A stretch of 44,036 nucleotides of DNA from NCBI GenBank assembly GCA_002339265.1, contig DDKG01000195.1:1-44036 (forward strand), in the 5' to 3' direction. Within the stretch, counting starts at the first letter, position 1. Every line of letters starts with the position of its first letter. A model generated the notes under the pieces. The model was not told the DNA's origin and made no database searches. It saw only the letters and a list, made by a program, of their open reading frames with translations. This document shows positions 1 through 7,804 of the stretch, in pieces. This DNA comes from Massilia sp. UBA2604 (GTDB lineage: Bacteria > Pseudomonadota > Gammaproteobacteria > Burkholderiales > Burkholderiaceae_D). Position numbers and translations under genes: made by a program.

Positions 1-867
1 GATATCGAGCAAATCCTCCACCAGGCGACTCATGTGGCGCACCTGCCTGCCGACCAGCTGGCCGAGTTTTACGCTGCGGTGCTGGGAGTCGGCATCGCCC
101 TCGAGCAGTTGCGCGGCCATGGCCGTCGCTGACAATGGACCGCGCAGCTCGTGACTGAGCACCGACAGAAACTCGTCCTTGCGCCGGTCCGCGGACATCA
201 GCGCTTCGGCCTTGTCGTGCAGCCTAGCATTGAGTGCGACGACTTCCTGGTTGGTGCGTTCGAGCCTTGCCGATACGCCAATTAGTTCATCCTGCTTGGC
301 CTGCAGCGTGGCGAGGGCGTCCGTCAATTCGCGGTTCTGCTGGTGCGCCTCTGAAAGCGCTACATTGCCTGGCAGCGCGTCCATATGGGCAACGGCGCCG
401 GCGATGGCGTCGTCGTCCATGGTTTGTGCAGGCTCAGGGAACGCACGGACCAGCGCGATGCGGGTGCCGCGGGAATCCGAGTCGATTCCCCAGGCATCGA
501 CGAAGCGGCGAGCCGCGGCGAGGCCACCGGTGCCACGGGCCAGCAGGCCGGCAAGTCCGGGGATGCCCCGACCTTCGTCCTCGATGGCGACGAGGAGCTG
601 CCGTGATGCTGCTGTCGTGGCAGCTAGGAAGCGGACCCTTCCGCCACCCGCATGCGCGACGGCGTTGCGTGCCAGTTCCGACACCGCGGCCGCGATGCGC
701 GCCTGGTCATGCGCGCCGAAGCCGCACAAGGCGGCGACCTGGCGTGCTCGCAGGCGCGATGCAATGACGTCGAGTTCGTTATGAATGACGACGTCGAGCA
801 GTGGTTGCAGGCTGCCGAAGCCGGCCAGCAGTGCGTCGACCGGTCCCGGCATGGGAGCGTGTCGCAT
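1..867 (-). CDS. RsbT-type ATPase / HisKA sensor kinase (3' part outside window)
   Basis: The 289 codons present run off the left edge. Residues about 25-143 match the RsbT/anti-sigma type of HATPase: an N-box with SELARN (64-68), a G1 box DEGRGIP (97-103) and a short GTGGLA lid (112-117). Residues 175-228 are a probable coiled coil. A HisKA dimerisation domain follows, with H-box His239 in SHELRGP. A normal kinase catalytic domain would be expected beyond the edge. RsbT is the switch kinase of the stressosome, which phosphorylates RsbR/RsbS STAS domains; here it is fused to a histidine kinase. The partner is probably the divergent RsbR-like gene starting 264 bp away. The start is the ATG at 865-867, preceded by GAGG. 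The assignment rests on motif reading; whether the ATPase part still binds a STAS partner is inference. Confidence 0.85.
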   Translation of the reverse strand, partial: MRHAPMPGPVDALLAGFGSLQPLLDVVIHNELDVIASRLRARQVAALCGFGAHDQARIAAAVSELARNAVAHAGGGRVRFLAATTAASRQLLVAIEDEGRGIPGLAGLLARGTGGLAAARRFVDAWGIDSDSRGTRIALVRAFPEPAQTMDDDAIAGAVAHMDALPGNVALSEAHQQNRELTDALATLQAKQDELIGVSARLERTNQEVVALNARLHDKAEALMSADRRKDEFLSVLSHELRGPLSATAMAAQLLEGDADSQHRSVKLGQLVGRQVRHMSRLVEDLLDI

Positions 868-1021
868 AAGTGATCCTCGGATTCGTAGTAACTGCCGCTG
901 GCAGTGCATATGGGATAGCGGATACGAAGCGCGACTGCACAGCCGTCGCTACGTATTGGATGTCAGCATTATCCTACAAGTGCGTCAGTTTCGTGTAGGT
1001 CGCGTCTGGCGACGTGGCAAA

Positions 1022-1051
1022 TTGCCGACGGCTTCCAATTACTGCTATAGT
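1022..1051 (+). promoter_or_regulatory. Candidate sigma70-like promoter of the RsbR-like gene
   Basis: TTGCCG (1022-1027) and TATAGT (1046-1051) are separated by 18 bp and lie about 80 bp upstream of the ATG at 1131. The rest of the divergent 868-1130 interval shows no ORF of note. Confidence 0.4.
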
Positions 1052-1130
1052 CCGCCGCTGGAACAAGCAGGATCCGATGCCTTGACGGTCGGCGAACGAC
1101 GTAGACGACCAACCCGACAAGGAGCTCCCG

Positions 1131-2042
1131 ATGACGACAGCGAATCCGCTGGAATCTCTTGGTGTACTGTTGCGCGAACATGGCCCTGCCGTACTGGCGA
1201 GCTGGCAAGCGTATGTGAAACAGCAGGCGCCAGGAAGTACCCGTGCCGGCATGGCGCAGCTGCCTGGCCAGTGCGAGACCTTGCTGGCAGCGCTGGCTGA
1301 TACCTTGCGCCCCGGGATCGCTGCAGATATCGCGCATAGTGCGTGGCAGGCAGTGCGTAGTTTGCTCGACGAGATTGCTGCCGAGCGGGCACGTTCCGGC
1401 TCGACCCCGGTCCAGACGGCCACCTTCATTTTTTCGCTCAAACAATCGCTGTTCAACTTGCTGAACGACGCGTTCGGGGACCAGCCCGTGGTCCTTGCCG
1501 ATCTGGTGTGGCAAGCGTGCAGTCTGCTGGACCAGTTGGGCTTGTATTCGCTGGACGCTTTCCAGCGCGGCCGAGACCAGGTCATCGCGCGCCAGTCGCA
1601 TGAACTCCTGGAACTGTCGACCCCGGTGATCGACTTATGGGAAGGCGTGCTGGCACTGCCGCTGGTCGGTACGTTGGACAGCGTACGCGCTCAGGTGGTC
1701 ATGGAAAGCGTATTGCATAAGATCGCCGACAGCGGAGCGACGGTCGCAATCATCGACATTACCGGCGTGCCGGCGGTCGATACGCTGGTCGCGCAGCATC
1801 TGATGCGCACGATCGCTGCGGCGCGCCTGATGGGCGCCGAATGCATGATTTGCGGCATTAGTCCGCAGATTGCGCAAACCATGGTGCACTTGGGTGTTGA
1901 GTTCTCCGGGGTGACGACCAGGGCGACGCTGGCCGAGGCGTTTGCGGTGTCGTTCCAGCGACGTGCAATGCGAGGTGCGGTCATGAGAACAGAACTACCT
2001 GTTGATGCTCCAGCGACGACCCGCTGCATTGACATGAACTGA
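1131..2042 (+). CDS. RsbR-like stressosome protein (STAS domain)
   Basis: 303 aa. The N-terminal half (about 1-155) is helical, like the sensory globin-fold domain of RsbR proteins, with the family-typical stretch TATFIFSLKQ at 96-105. Residues about 160-280 form a STAS domain very close to RsbRA (PLVGTLDS, DITGVPAVDT, AARLMGAEC). The two threonines that RsbT phosphorylates in Bacillus RsbRA (T171, T205) align with Ser184 and Thr218 here, with the same 34-residue spacing. The first site is therefore a serine and the second is kept. No separate RsbS or RsbT gene is visible. The natural partner is the divergently encoded kinase with an RsbT-like N-terminus. AAGGAG lies 9 bases before the ATG. 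Role: sensing scaffold of a stress-signalling complex (family knowledge); the input signal is unknown. Confidence 0.88.
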   Translation: MTTANPLESLGVLLREHGPAVLASWQAYVKQQAPGSTRAGMAQLPGQCETLLAALADTLRPGIAADIAHSAWQAVRSLLDEIAAERARSGSTPVQTATFIFSLKQSLFNLLNDAFGDQPVVLADLVWQACSLLDQLGLYSLDAFQRGRDQVIARQSHELLELSTPVIDLWEGVLALPLVGTLDSVRAQVVMESVLHKIADSGATVAIIDITGVPAVDTLVAQHLMRTIAAARLMGAECMICGISPQIAQTMVHLGVEFSGVTTRATLAEAFAVSFQRRAMRGAVMRTELPVDAPATTRCIDMN

Positions 2043-2164
2043 ATCGCCCGGCTTTTGTGGAGGCAGGTTTGTATGATATGGGGACGTGGACTTTCGCCTC
2101 AACACAAGCTCATGTGGTGAAAAGTGTGGTTCCCAACGAAGCGCTTGATTTTATTAGTGCGAAT

Positions 2165-2213
2165 ACGGCCTGCAAAGCCGTCCAGCTCGGGTCGACTCCG
2201 ATCCTCGCCTCCA
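2165..2213 (+). pseudogene. 3' half of a tRNA-Cys (GCA), possible attachment-site remnant
   Basis: 2165-2181 forms a 5-bp stem (ACGGC/GCCGT) with a 7-base loop CTGCAAA, giving T33, anticodon GCA, A37 and A38, as in tRNA-Cys. It is followed by a 4-base variable region, a T-arm CTCGG-GTCGACT-CCGAT (one mismatched pair, and G for the usual first loop T), the acceptor 3' strand CCTCGCC, T and an encoded CCA. Where the 5' acceptor strand (GGCGAGG expected) and D-arm should lie, about 2139-2164, nothing pairs. Only the 3' half is tRNA-like. Such fragments are typical scars of integrative elements that recombine into tRNA 3' ends. A degenerate tRNA gene is the alternative. Confidence 0.6.
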
Positions 2214-2226
2214 AATATTAAACGCA

Positions 2227-2256
2227 CGGGCCTCATTTGAGACCCGCTTCGTTTTT
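2227..2256 (+). terminator. Rho-independent terminator after RsbR gene / tRNA remnant
   Basis: The hairpin at 2227-2246 (CGGGCCTC / GAGACCCG, one C-A mismatch, 4-base loop) is followed within a few bases by TTTTT (2252-2256). It lies 14 bases past the CCA of the tRNA-Cys fragment, as after a tRNA gene. Confidence 0.65.
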
Positions 2257-2470
2257 CTTCGCATCCGCATTCCAGCTGATTAAATTCGCCTTCGAACGGC
2301 CTGTTTTATGCAGCGTTAGCCCCGCACAGTGCTCCGAACAGCGTTGACAGGAGCAGCCTATGGCGAATCATCGCCGCATTCGGAGTCCGGCGCTTGAGAT
2401 TACGGCGCCACCCGGAACGCGGCTGCCCTGCTCGTATGACCCGCCGCCTGCATCTCGGCCGCCCGCCAGC
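2257..2470. other. Intergenic stretch without recognisable gene
   Basis: With the preceding tRNA fragment this completes the 477-bp interval 2043-2519. The only frame of length here is on the minus strand (about 2306-2521); it has no recognisable protein character and no convincing ribosome site, so it is left out. Confidence 0.5.
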
Positions 2471-2765
2471 CAGACACCGTAAAATGCGACATTGATCCAC
2501 CACGTAAAAAAGCATCCGCATGGAAACTATCGACCAGCGTTACCTCGTCCAGCAGAAAAAGCGCGTCGATCAAAGCAAGCCTCCCGTATTTGCCAAGGTG
2601 ATGCGCAGCAAAGAAGGAGAGTTCGAGGGCGTCTCCTTCATCAAGAACAAGGAGAAAGCCACAGTCATGACGGTCACCGACGCTCAGGAAGTGATCGACT
2701 GGGCTGCCAGGACGAAAGACAACGCACACGAATACGAAACCAAAATCATTTGCTTTGGTCAATAG
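2471..2765 (+). repeat. Direct repeat copy A (295 bp: leader plus 81-aa gene)
   Basis: The 295 bp from CAGAC to the stop codon align without an indel to 5333-5627. The shared part includes about 49 bases before the ATG: TAAAAT (possible -10, 2480-2485), CATTGATCCA and CGTAAA. The leader is therefore as conserved as the gene. The copies are 2862 bp apart in the same orientation. Confidence 0.85.
2520..2765 (+). CDS. Small conserved hypothetical protein, copy A
   Basis: 81 aa, soluble, charged, with no signal peptide or membrane segment. It is not a family I recognise. By hand count 69 of 81 residues are identical to the protein at 5382-5627. Differences cluster near residues 13-19 and 53-67, while the centre (PPVFAKVMRSKEG, VSFIKNKEKATVMTV) and the C-terminus (AHEYETKIIC) are fixed. 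Conservation despite many silent and some replacement changes shows that both copies are under selection. No strong Shine-Dalgarno sequence precedes the ATG; only an A-rich AAAAAAG about 8 bases before it. The upstream leader is shared with copy B. A 19-bp GC-rich hairpin (2768-2786, no T-run) follows the stop. Function unknown. Confidence 0.8.
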   Translation: METIDQRYLVQQKKRVDQSKPPVFAKVMRSKEGEFEGVSFIKNKEKATVMTVTDAQEVIDWAARTKDNAHEYETKIICFGQ

Positions 2766-2887
2766 GGGCGCTGCGTCTCGCGGCGCACACCCTCTCGATC
2801 GGTAGCGATCCTTGACCGCGCTGCCGCACTGCCAAACGACCATTCAGAGCGGGTTGCACATTGCGCACCGGCGAAGGCCGCCTGCAG

Positions 2888-4009
2888 TCACGACGCCTGG
2901 CGCCGCAGCGTGATCCGGGTCAGCTCGGCAGGCACCCCAAGCCGAAGCGCGAAGCCCGGCCACAGTGCCGTGCCATTGCTCAGGTACAGCGCCATGCCGT
3001 CGACATCGTAGCGGCCCGAGACAAAGCCATTGTTCGCCCGCGCCACGACGCGATCGAGCCCGACGATCATGCCGCCATGCGTGTGGCCGGATAATTGCAG
3101 CGCGACGCCGCGGCTGGCCGAGAAGCGGGCATTCCTGGGCTGGTGATCGAGCAGGATGACCGGCACGCCGGCCGGCGCGCCGCGCAAGGCGGCATCGAGG
3201 TCGGGCGCCGGGGCGCCGGTTTGCGGGGCGGTCACGTCGTTGACACCGGCAAGCACCAGTTGCCCGGCGCCGCGCTTGATGATGGCATGGCTATTGTCCA
3301 GCGGCGTCATGTTGAGCCCTGCGAAATACGCCATCCATTCGCGGTGACCAAAGAAGTATTCGTGATTGCCGGGAATGACCCAGACGCCGTCCGCGGCGCG
3401 CAAGTCTCGCAGTGCAGCCACGTCAGCTTCGCGCTGCGCGACATTGCCGTCGATGAGGTCACCGGTGATGACGATCAGGTCGGCGCCCAGCGCATTGGCG
3501 TCGTCGACGACCTTGCGCGTCCACGGCGCGTCGAACAGGCGGCTGATGTGCTGGTCGGTCAAGTGCAATACCCGGTAGCCGTCGAATTCGCGCGGCAAGT
3601 CCCTGACTTCGATCTGCACGTCCTTCAGCGGCGGCGACTTGATCGCCTGCATGACGCCGAGCGCGGCGAGCAGCATGGCCGCGATGCCGGCCGCGACCCG
3701 CAGGCGCGGGGCGATCGGCGCGCGCCTGCGCCGCACCAGTGCGACGATGGCGGCGCCGGCATCGAGCAACAGCTGGAATACTGCCAGCAGCAAGATGGCG
3801 CCAAACGCCCAGTTGAACAGGATGACCAGGAATTTCGGGAATTCCGGCGAAAACACGCTGCCCGAAGACAGGCGCGACCACAGGTGATATTGCGAGGCCA
3901 GCACCAGCACGATGGCGCCAGCCAGCTTTGTGCGCCTGGACAGCGGTAGCGGCCAAAGCCAGCGTACCAGCACGAGCAGGCAGGGAAGGCTGAAGATCAG
4001 ATGAAACAT
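2888..4009 (-). CDS. Membrane-anchored metallophosphoesterase (YkuE/YaeI type), paralogue 1
   Basis: 373 aa from the ATG at 4007-4009 (GGAG 8 bases upstream). Longer in-frame starts up to 4180 lack a good ribosome site and add a non-membrane stretch. The chosen start also aligns with the homologue at 26437-27564. Residues 1-125 hold about four hydrophobic segments. The C-terminal calcineurin-like domain carries the di-metal motifs TDQH (D152, H154), GDLIDG (183-188), GNHEYF (214-219) and SGHTHGG near the end. The family hydrolyses phosphodiester or phosphomonoester bonds, in some members at lipid-linked substrates; the substrate here cannot be read from sequence. It sits between the two copies of the 81-aa gene, beside an alpha/beta hydrolase on the same strand with a 225-bp gap that contains no other gene. 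Confidence 0.88.
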   Translation of the reverse strand: MFHLIFSLPCLLVLVRWLWPLPLSRRTKLAGAIVLVLASQYHLWSRLSSGSVFSPEFPKFLVILFNWAFGAILLLAVFQLLLDAGAAIVALVRRRRAPIAPRLRVAAGIAAMLLAALGVMQAIKSPPLKDVQIEVRDLPREFDGYRVLHLTDQHISRLFDAPWTRKVVDDANALGADLIVITGDLIDGNVAQREADVAALRDLRAADGVWVIPGNHEYFFGHREWMAYFAGLNMTPLDNSHAIIKRGAGQLVLAGVNDVTAPQTGAPAPDLDAALRGAPAGVPVILLDHQPRNARFSASRGVALQLSGHTHGGMIVGLDRVVARANNGFVSGRYDVDGMALYLSNGTALWPGFALRLGVPAELTRITLRRQAS

Positions 4010-4234
4010 CAGGCGCGCTCCATGCGTTTCCGGGTGCGGCCGACGGGTACAGAATTGCCTTGCGGGTTCGTCGTAGCGCCCGCAAGTGGTACAAAAAGAA
4101 TATGCATCGTGCCATGTGTCCGAGCTGTCGAACCGGCAAGCATAGCGTAGATTGAATGAAAACACAGGAAGCGATCTCATTCGGCGCTATGCAATGCAGG
4201 TCGCAGCCCCGGAGCTTGCGATGCAAGCCCGCCG

Positions 4235-5074
4235 TCAGCTGCGCATGAAAGCCAGCAGCTCGGCGTTGAGCCGGTTCTTGTGGGTCGACGGCAGGCCGTG
4301 GCCGGCGCCCTCGTAGACCGACAGGCGCCCCTGCGGCAGCATCTCGACGGCGCGGCGCGCGGTAGTGGCCAACGGCACGATCTGGTCGTCGTCGCCATGG
4401 ATCACCAGGGTTGGGATCGTCATCTTGCACAGGTCGGCGCTGAAGTCGGTCTCGGAAAACTGCTTGATGCAGGCGTAGGCGGCCTTGAGGCTGCACTGCA
4501 GGCCCTGGACCAGGAACGACTGGCGCATGCCTTCCGATACTTCGGCGCCGGGGCGGTTGAAACCGTAGAACGGCGTGCTCAGATCGAGAAAATACTGGGC
4601 GCGGTCGTTGCGCACGGATTCGCGGATGCCGTCGAACACCGACATCGGCACCCCGTCCGGGTTGGCGGGCGAGGCCACCATCTGCGGCGTCACGGCGCCG
4701 ATCAAGACCGCCCTGGCCACGCGTCCCGTGCCGTGCCGGCCGATGTAGCGCGCCACTTCACCGCCGCCGGTCGAATGGCCGACCAGCGTGGCGCCGGTGA
4801 TGTCGAGGGTGTCGAGCAGGGTCGCCAGGTCGTCGGCGTAGGTGTTCATGTCGTTGCCATGCCACGCCTTGCTCGAACGGCCGTGGCCGCGACGGTCGTG
4901 GGCGATCACGCGAAAGCCATGTTCGGCGAGGAACAGCATCTGGTCTTCCCAGGCGTCGGCCGACAGCGGCCAGCCGTGGCTGAACACGACCGGGATCCCG
5001 TGACCCCAGTCGGTGAAGTGGATGACGGTGCCGTCGCGGGCGGTAACGGTGTCGATGGTGCGTGCATTGCTCAT
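4235..5074 (-). CDS. Alpha/beta hydrolase, non-haem chloroperoxidase type
   Basis: 279 aa, about the usual length of the cofactor-free haloperoxidase/esterase family. The triad is intact: Ser101 in GHSTGG (nucleophile elbow), Asp230 in HGDDDQIVP and His259 in GAGHG. The [10 protein letters not shown] oxyanion region and HDRRGHGRS are also family hallmarks. There is no signal peptide, so it is cytoplasmic. These enzymes hydrolyse esters and, with acetate and peroxide, can perform perhydrolysis; the natural substrate is unknown. The ATG at 5072-5074 follows AAAGGA. It is co-directional with the metallophosphoesterase downstream, but the 225-bp gap makes an operon uncertain. Confidence 0.88.
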   Translation of the reverse strand: MSNARTIDTVTARDGTVIHFTDWGHGIPVVFSHGWPLSADAWEDQMLFLAEHGFRVIAHDRRGHGRSSKAWHGNDMNTYADDLATLLDTLDITGATLVGHSTGGGEVARYIGRHGTGRVARAVLIGAVTPQMVASPANPDGVPMSVFDGIRESVRNDRAQYFLDLSTPFYGFNRPGAEVSEGMRQSFLVQGLQCSLKAAYACIKQFSETDFSADLCKMTIPTLVIHGDDDQIVPLATTARRAVEMLPQGRLSVYEGAGHGLPSTHKNRLNAELLAFMRS

Positions 5075-5332
5075 GGTGGTGTCCTTTCAGGGGCTTCGCG
5101 CCTTTGGTGCGGCGGGGTCTCGATAATGGATGCGCCAGGCGGTCCCGGCAGGTCGATTATCGGACGCATTTGCGCCCGGTCCCCGATGCGAAAGTGGCGG
5201 CGCCACACCCCCATTTCGTGGGCGCGAACGAACCAGCCTGCCGGGAAGGACGTAGCGCCGGATCCGTCAAGACATGGTCCAAGGGCGCAAGGGCCAACGC
5301 GATATTGTGCTGGTCATCCGGCGCTCGCCCAG
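5075..5332. other. Divergent intergenic region
   Basis: This lies between the hydrolase (minus strand) and repeat copy B (plus strand). No ORF, RNA or clear promoter was recognised apart from the shared repeat leader that begins at 5333. Confidence 0.4.
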
Positions 5333-5627
5333 CAGACGCCGTAAAATGCGGCATTGATCCACTACGTAAAGAAGCACTCGCATGGAAACCATCGACCAGC
5401 GTTACCTCGTCCAGCAAAACAAGCGCGCCGACGAAGACAAGCCGCCTGTATTCGCCAAAGTAATGCGCAGCAAGGAGGGCCAGTTCGAAGGCGTCTCCTT
5501 CATCAAGAACAAGGAGAAGGCGACCGTCATGACGGTCGCCGAGGCTCAGGAGGCCATCGATTGGGCTTCCAGGAAGAAAAGCAACGCCCACGAATACGAA
5601 ACCAAGATCATTTGTGTTGGTCAGTAA
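5333..5627 (+). repeat. Direct repeat copy B (295 bp: leader plus 81-aa gene)
   Basis: Second copy of the unit at 2471-2765. The leader has the same TAAAAT (5342-5347) and CATTGATCCA blocks, with scattered substitutions and no indels. Confidence 0.85.
5382..5627 (+). CDS. Small conserved hypothetical protein, copy B
   Basis: 81 aa and the paralogue of 2520-2765. Replacements are mostly mild (E34Q, D54E, A63S), plus Q18E/S19D and K13N in a charged variable patch. Unrecognised family. The start ATG aligns exactly with copy A and is preceded by AAAGAAG about 9 bases upstream. It converges with the GH27 gene. A short hairpin (5631-5648) lies just past the stop. Its position on the far side of the phosphoesterase/hydrolase pair suggests duplication with insertion, or a segmental rearrangement. 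Confidence 0.8.
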   Translation: METIDQRYLVQQNKRADEDKPPVFAKVMRSKEGQFEGVSFIKNKEKATVMTVAEAQEAIDWASRKKSNAHEYETKIICVGQ

Positions 5628-5630
5628 GGG

Positions 5631-5648
5631 CGTCGCCATCACGCGACG
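5631..5648. terminator. Weak bidirectional hairpin between convergent genes
   Basis: CGTCGC and GCGACG pair perfectly around a 6-base loop, but no immediate T-run follows. It lies between the small gene and the 3' end of the GH27 gene. Confidence 0.3.
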
Positions 5649-5706
5649 TTGAGCAGGTTTTCAATCGACCGCCAAAAACCTTACTCGAGCAGCGCTACCG
5701 ACCCGT

Positions 5707-7677
5707 TCAGATCCCTGCACCGGCGGCACGGGTCAACTGCGCATCCCCCCAGGTCGCCACTACCGGCAGCGCGTCATCCGACTTCGTTCCACGCACCACC
5801 AGTTCAACGACTTTCACGCCCCGGATGTTCGCCTTCAGACGAGGCGCCTTGGCGCCAAACGCCAGCGGCGCGCTTTCCGCCAGCAGCTTGCCATCGCCAT
5901 ACACATAGAAGCGCACCGGCTGGCGGGTGTTCTCGGTCGAATCGTCCACGCCCACCGACGCCGTCAACTCCGCATAGCCGGCATCGTTCTTCACCTGCAG
6001 CCGCGAATTCGACAGCACGCCGATGCCCGATTCGAACACCTGTCCCGCCACCTGCAGGCTCTGGCCGTACGGCGTCGTATCCGCCTGCGCGCCGCCCCAG
6101 CCCGCGTACTGCGGACGCGATCCGCCGGAGCGGGTGCTCGACCACGGGTCGATCATGCGGTGGACGGTCGGATCGAGTTGCGGCTGGCGGGTGCCGTCGA
6201 CGGCGACGTTGATGGATCCCGGGATCTCCGACAGGTAGACGCCGTTTTCCAGCTGCCGCTTGCCGGTCGCCTCGAACACCAGCGTCTCATGCGGTGCGAG
6301 CACGATTTCCTTTTCGCCGGTGAAAGTCGTGCTCTTTTTCGACCACAGGTCGCGCAGCGTGACTGGTGCGCTATCCGACAGTTTGAGGTGGCCCGCCAGT
6401 AGGGTCACCGGCGCCGGCGAAGCGCCGCGGTTGAACAGGGCCACCGCCTTGCGCTCGCCGTTGCCCAGCGTCTTGACGATGATTTGCGCGTCGTCGGAAT
6501 CATAGGTGATCACGCCCTGGTGTCCCGCCTTGTCCTGGTTCAGGGCAACCACGTCGGGATTGCCGATGACCTCGAGGAAGGACGCCGGACCATTGCGCAA
6601 GTCATAGCTGACCAGCAGCGGCGCATTGATCATCGCCCACAGGGAGAAATGCGAGCGCACTTCGACCGGGTTGGCAACGTCGAATTCGCCATGGCCGATG
6701 TGCAGGATGTCGGGATCGTTCCAGTGGCCGGGGCCGGCGTACAGCGCGCGCTTGGCGGCGCTGTCGAAATTGTGCAGCATGCTGGTCCAGCTCGGCGTGA
6801 TGTCGGCGCTGGTGCGCCACAGGTTGCCGACGTCCTTGCCCCAGCTGCGCACGTTGGCCATGCCCCAGGCGCAAATCGACAGCACATAGTCGTTGCCCGG
6901 CCGCGCCGCCTGCAGCGCCGCGGCGACTTCTTCGTAGCGCTCGCGCACCGCCTTGATGTCGGTGCGGTTGATCGAGCCGCGCTCGATCAGCGGTTCTTGC
7001 GCGCGGTAATTCTGTTTTTTCACCAGGTCCGAGCCGGGCAGGAAGTCGGCCAGGCCGCAGGCGTCGATCTTGATGTAGTCGAAGCCCCATTCCTTGAAGT
7101 ACAGGTTGATATCTTGGGTGACGAAGCCTTCCAGTCCCACCTCGCGCTCGGCGGTCGTGCCCGTCGGCAGGTTGGGCGAATGCAGGTCATAGGCTTGCGA
7201 GCAGGCGTTGCGGCCGATGTCCGTGTAGATGCCGGCCTTCAGCCCCATCGCGTGGATCTTGTCGGTGAATGGCTTGAAGCTGGTCTCGTCCGGCCCGCCG
7301 GTGGCAGCCGATGGAAAGATGCCGGTGCGGATCTGCAGGCGGCCGTCGCCGGTGCGGCGCTTGACCCACCAGCCGTCATCGATGTTGACCTGCCTGTAGC
7401 CGAGCTTGGCGAGCCCGGTGTCGACCAGCGTCTGCGCGGCGCCCAGCACCTTGGCTTCGTCGATTTCGGTGCGGAACGCGTTCCAGCTGCTCCAGCCCAT
7501 CGGCGGCGTGCTGGCGCTGCCGTTCGTGGCGCCTTCCCAGCGGCCCGCCGCGGCCAGGGGATCGCCCGGGGACGCGGCATGCACCGGAGCGAATATCAAG
7601 GTCACCGCAGCCGCCAGGCTACCGCAAAGAAGTTTCAATGGCTTGGGTTGAGCTGCTTCGGTCCAGCGGTGTTTCAT
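5707..7677 (-). CDS. GH27 alpha-galactosidase with C-terminal NPCBM module
   Basis: 656 aa. A signal peptide ends near residue 35 (PVHAA), so it is exported. Residues about 57-430 form the GH27 barrel and C-terminal beta domain: PPMGWSSWNAF, NIDDGWW, nucleophile Asp205 in IKIDACG, acid/base Asp292 in RTSADI, and NDPDIL (320-325). Residues about 477-650 match an NPCBM (GH98-type carbohydrate-binding) module: YLSEIP, GIGVLSNSRL, VGVDDS, VVELVVRG. The enzyme should release terminal alpha-galactose from galacto-oligosaccharides or galactosylated polymers in the periplasm or outside. It is last in a probable three-gene operon (TBDR, DUF4832 protein, GH27). A 127-bp gap upstream, containing TTTCG-N8-CGAAA (7719-7736), could hold a secondary promoter. 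Alpha-N-acetylgalactosaminidase activity is the main alternative. Confidence 0.92.
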   Translation of the reverse strand: MKHRWTEAAQPKPLKLLCGSLAAAVTLIFAPVHAASPGDPLAAAGRWEGATNGSASTPPMGWSSWNAFRTEIDEAKVLGAAQTLVDTGLAKLGYRQVNIDDGWWVKRRTGDGRLQIRTGIFPSAATGGPDETSFKPFTDKIHAMGLKAGIYTDIGRNACSQAYDLHSPNLPTGTTAEREVGLEGFVTQDINLYFKEWGFDYIKIDACGLADFLPGSDLVKKQNYRAQEPLIERGSINRTDIKAVRERYEEVAAALQAARPGNDYVLSICAWGMANVRSWGKDVGNLWRTSADITPSWTSMLHNFDSAAKRALYAGPGHWNDPDILHIGHGEFDVANPVEVRSHFSLWAMINAPLLVSYDLRNGPASFLEVIGNPDVVALNQDKAGHQGVITYDSDDAQIIVKTLGNGERKAVALFNRGASPAPVTLLAGHLKLSDSAPVTLRDLWSKKSTTFTGEKEIVLAPHETLVFEATGKRQLENGVYLSEIPGSINVAVDGTRQPQLDPTVHRMIDPWSSTRSGGSRPQYAGWGGAQADTTPYGQSLQVAGQVFESGIGVLSNSRLQVKNDAGYAELTASVGVDDSTENTRQPVRFYVYGDGKLLAESAPLAFGAKAPRLKANIRGVKVVELVVRGTKSDDALPVVATWGDAQLTRAAGAGI

Positions 7678-7804
7678 GCACGTCTCCTGGTTGTGGTTTT
7701 CGGCTGCAAATCATCAGGTTTCGATGGTAAGCGAAAGAATTCGAAAATGAAAGGTATCCGGCTGCAGGGGCGCGCCGTCTGCCTGGTGATCGAATGTCGG
7801 AGCA

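Noticed and set aside
2058..2213. TGGAGGC (2058-2064) pairs with GCCTCCA (2207-2213), suggesting a tmRNA-like RNA of about 155 nt
   Set aside because: No tag-peptide reading frame or tmRNA core is visible, and the 3' part fits tRNA-Cys (anticodon arm GCA, CCTCGCC-T-CCA) much better. The 7-bp match is probably chance.
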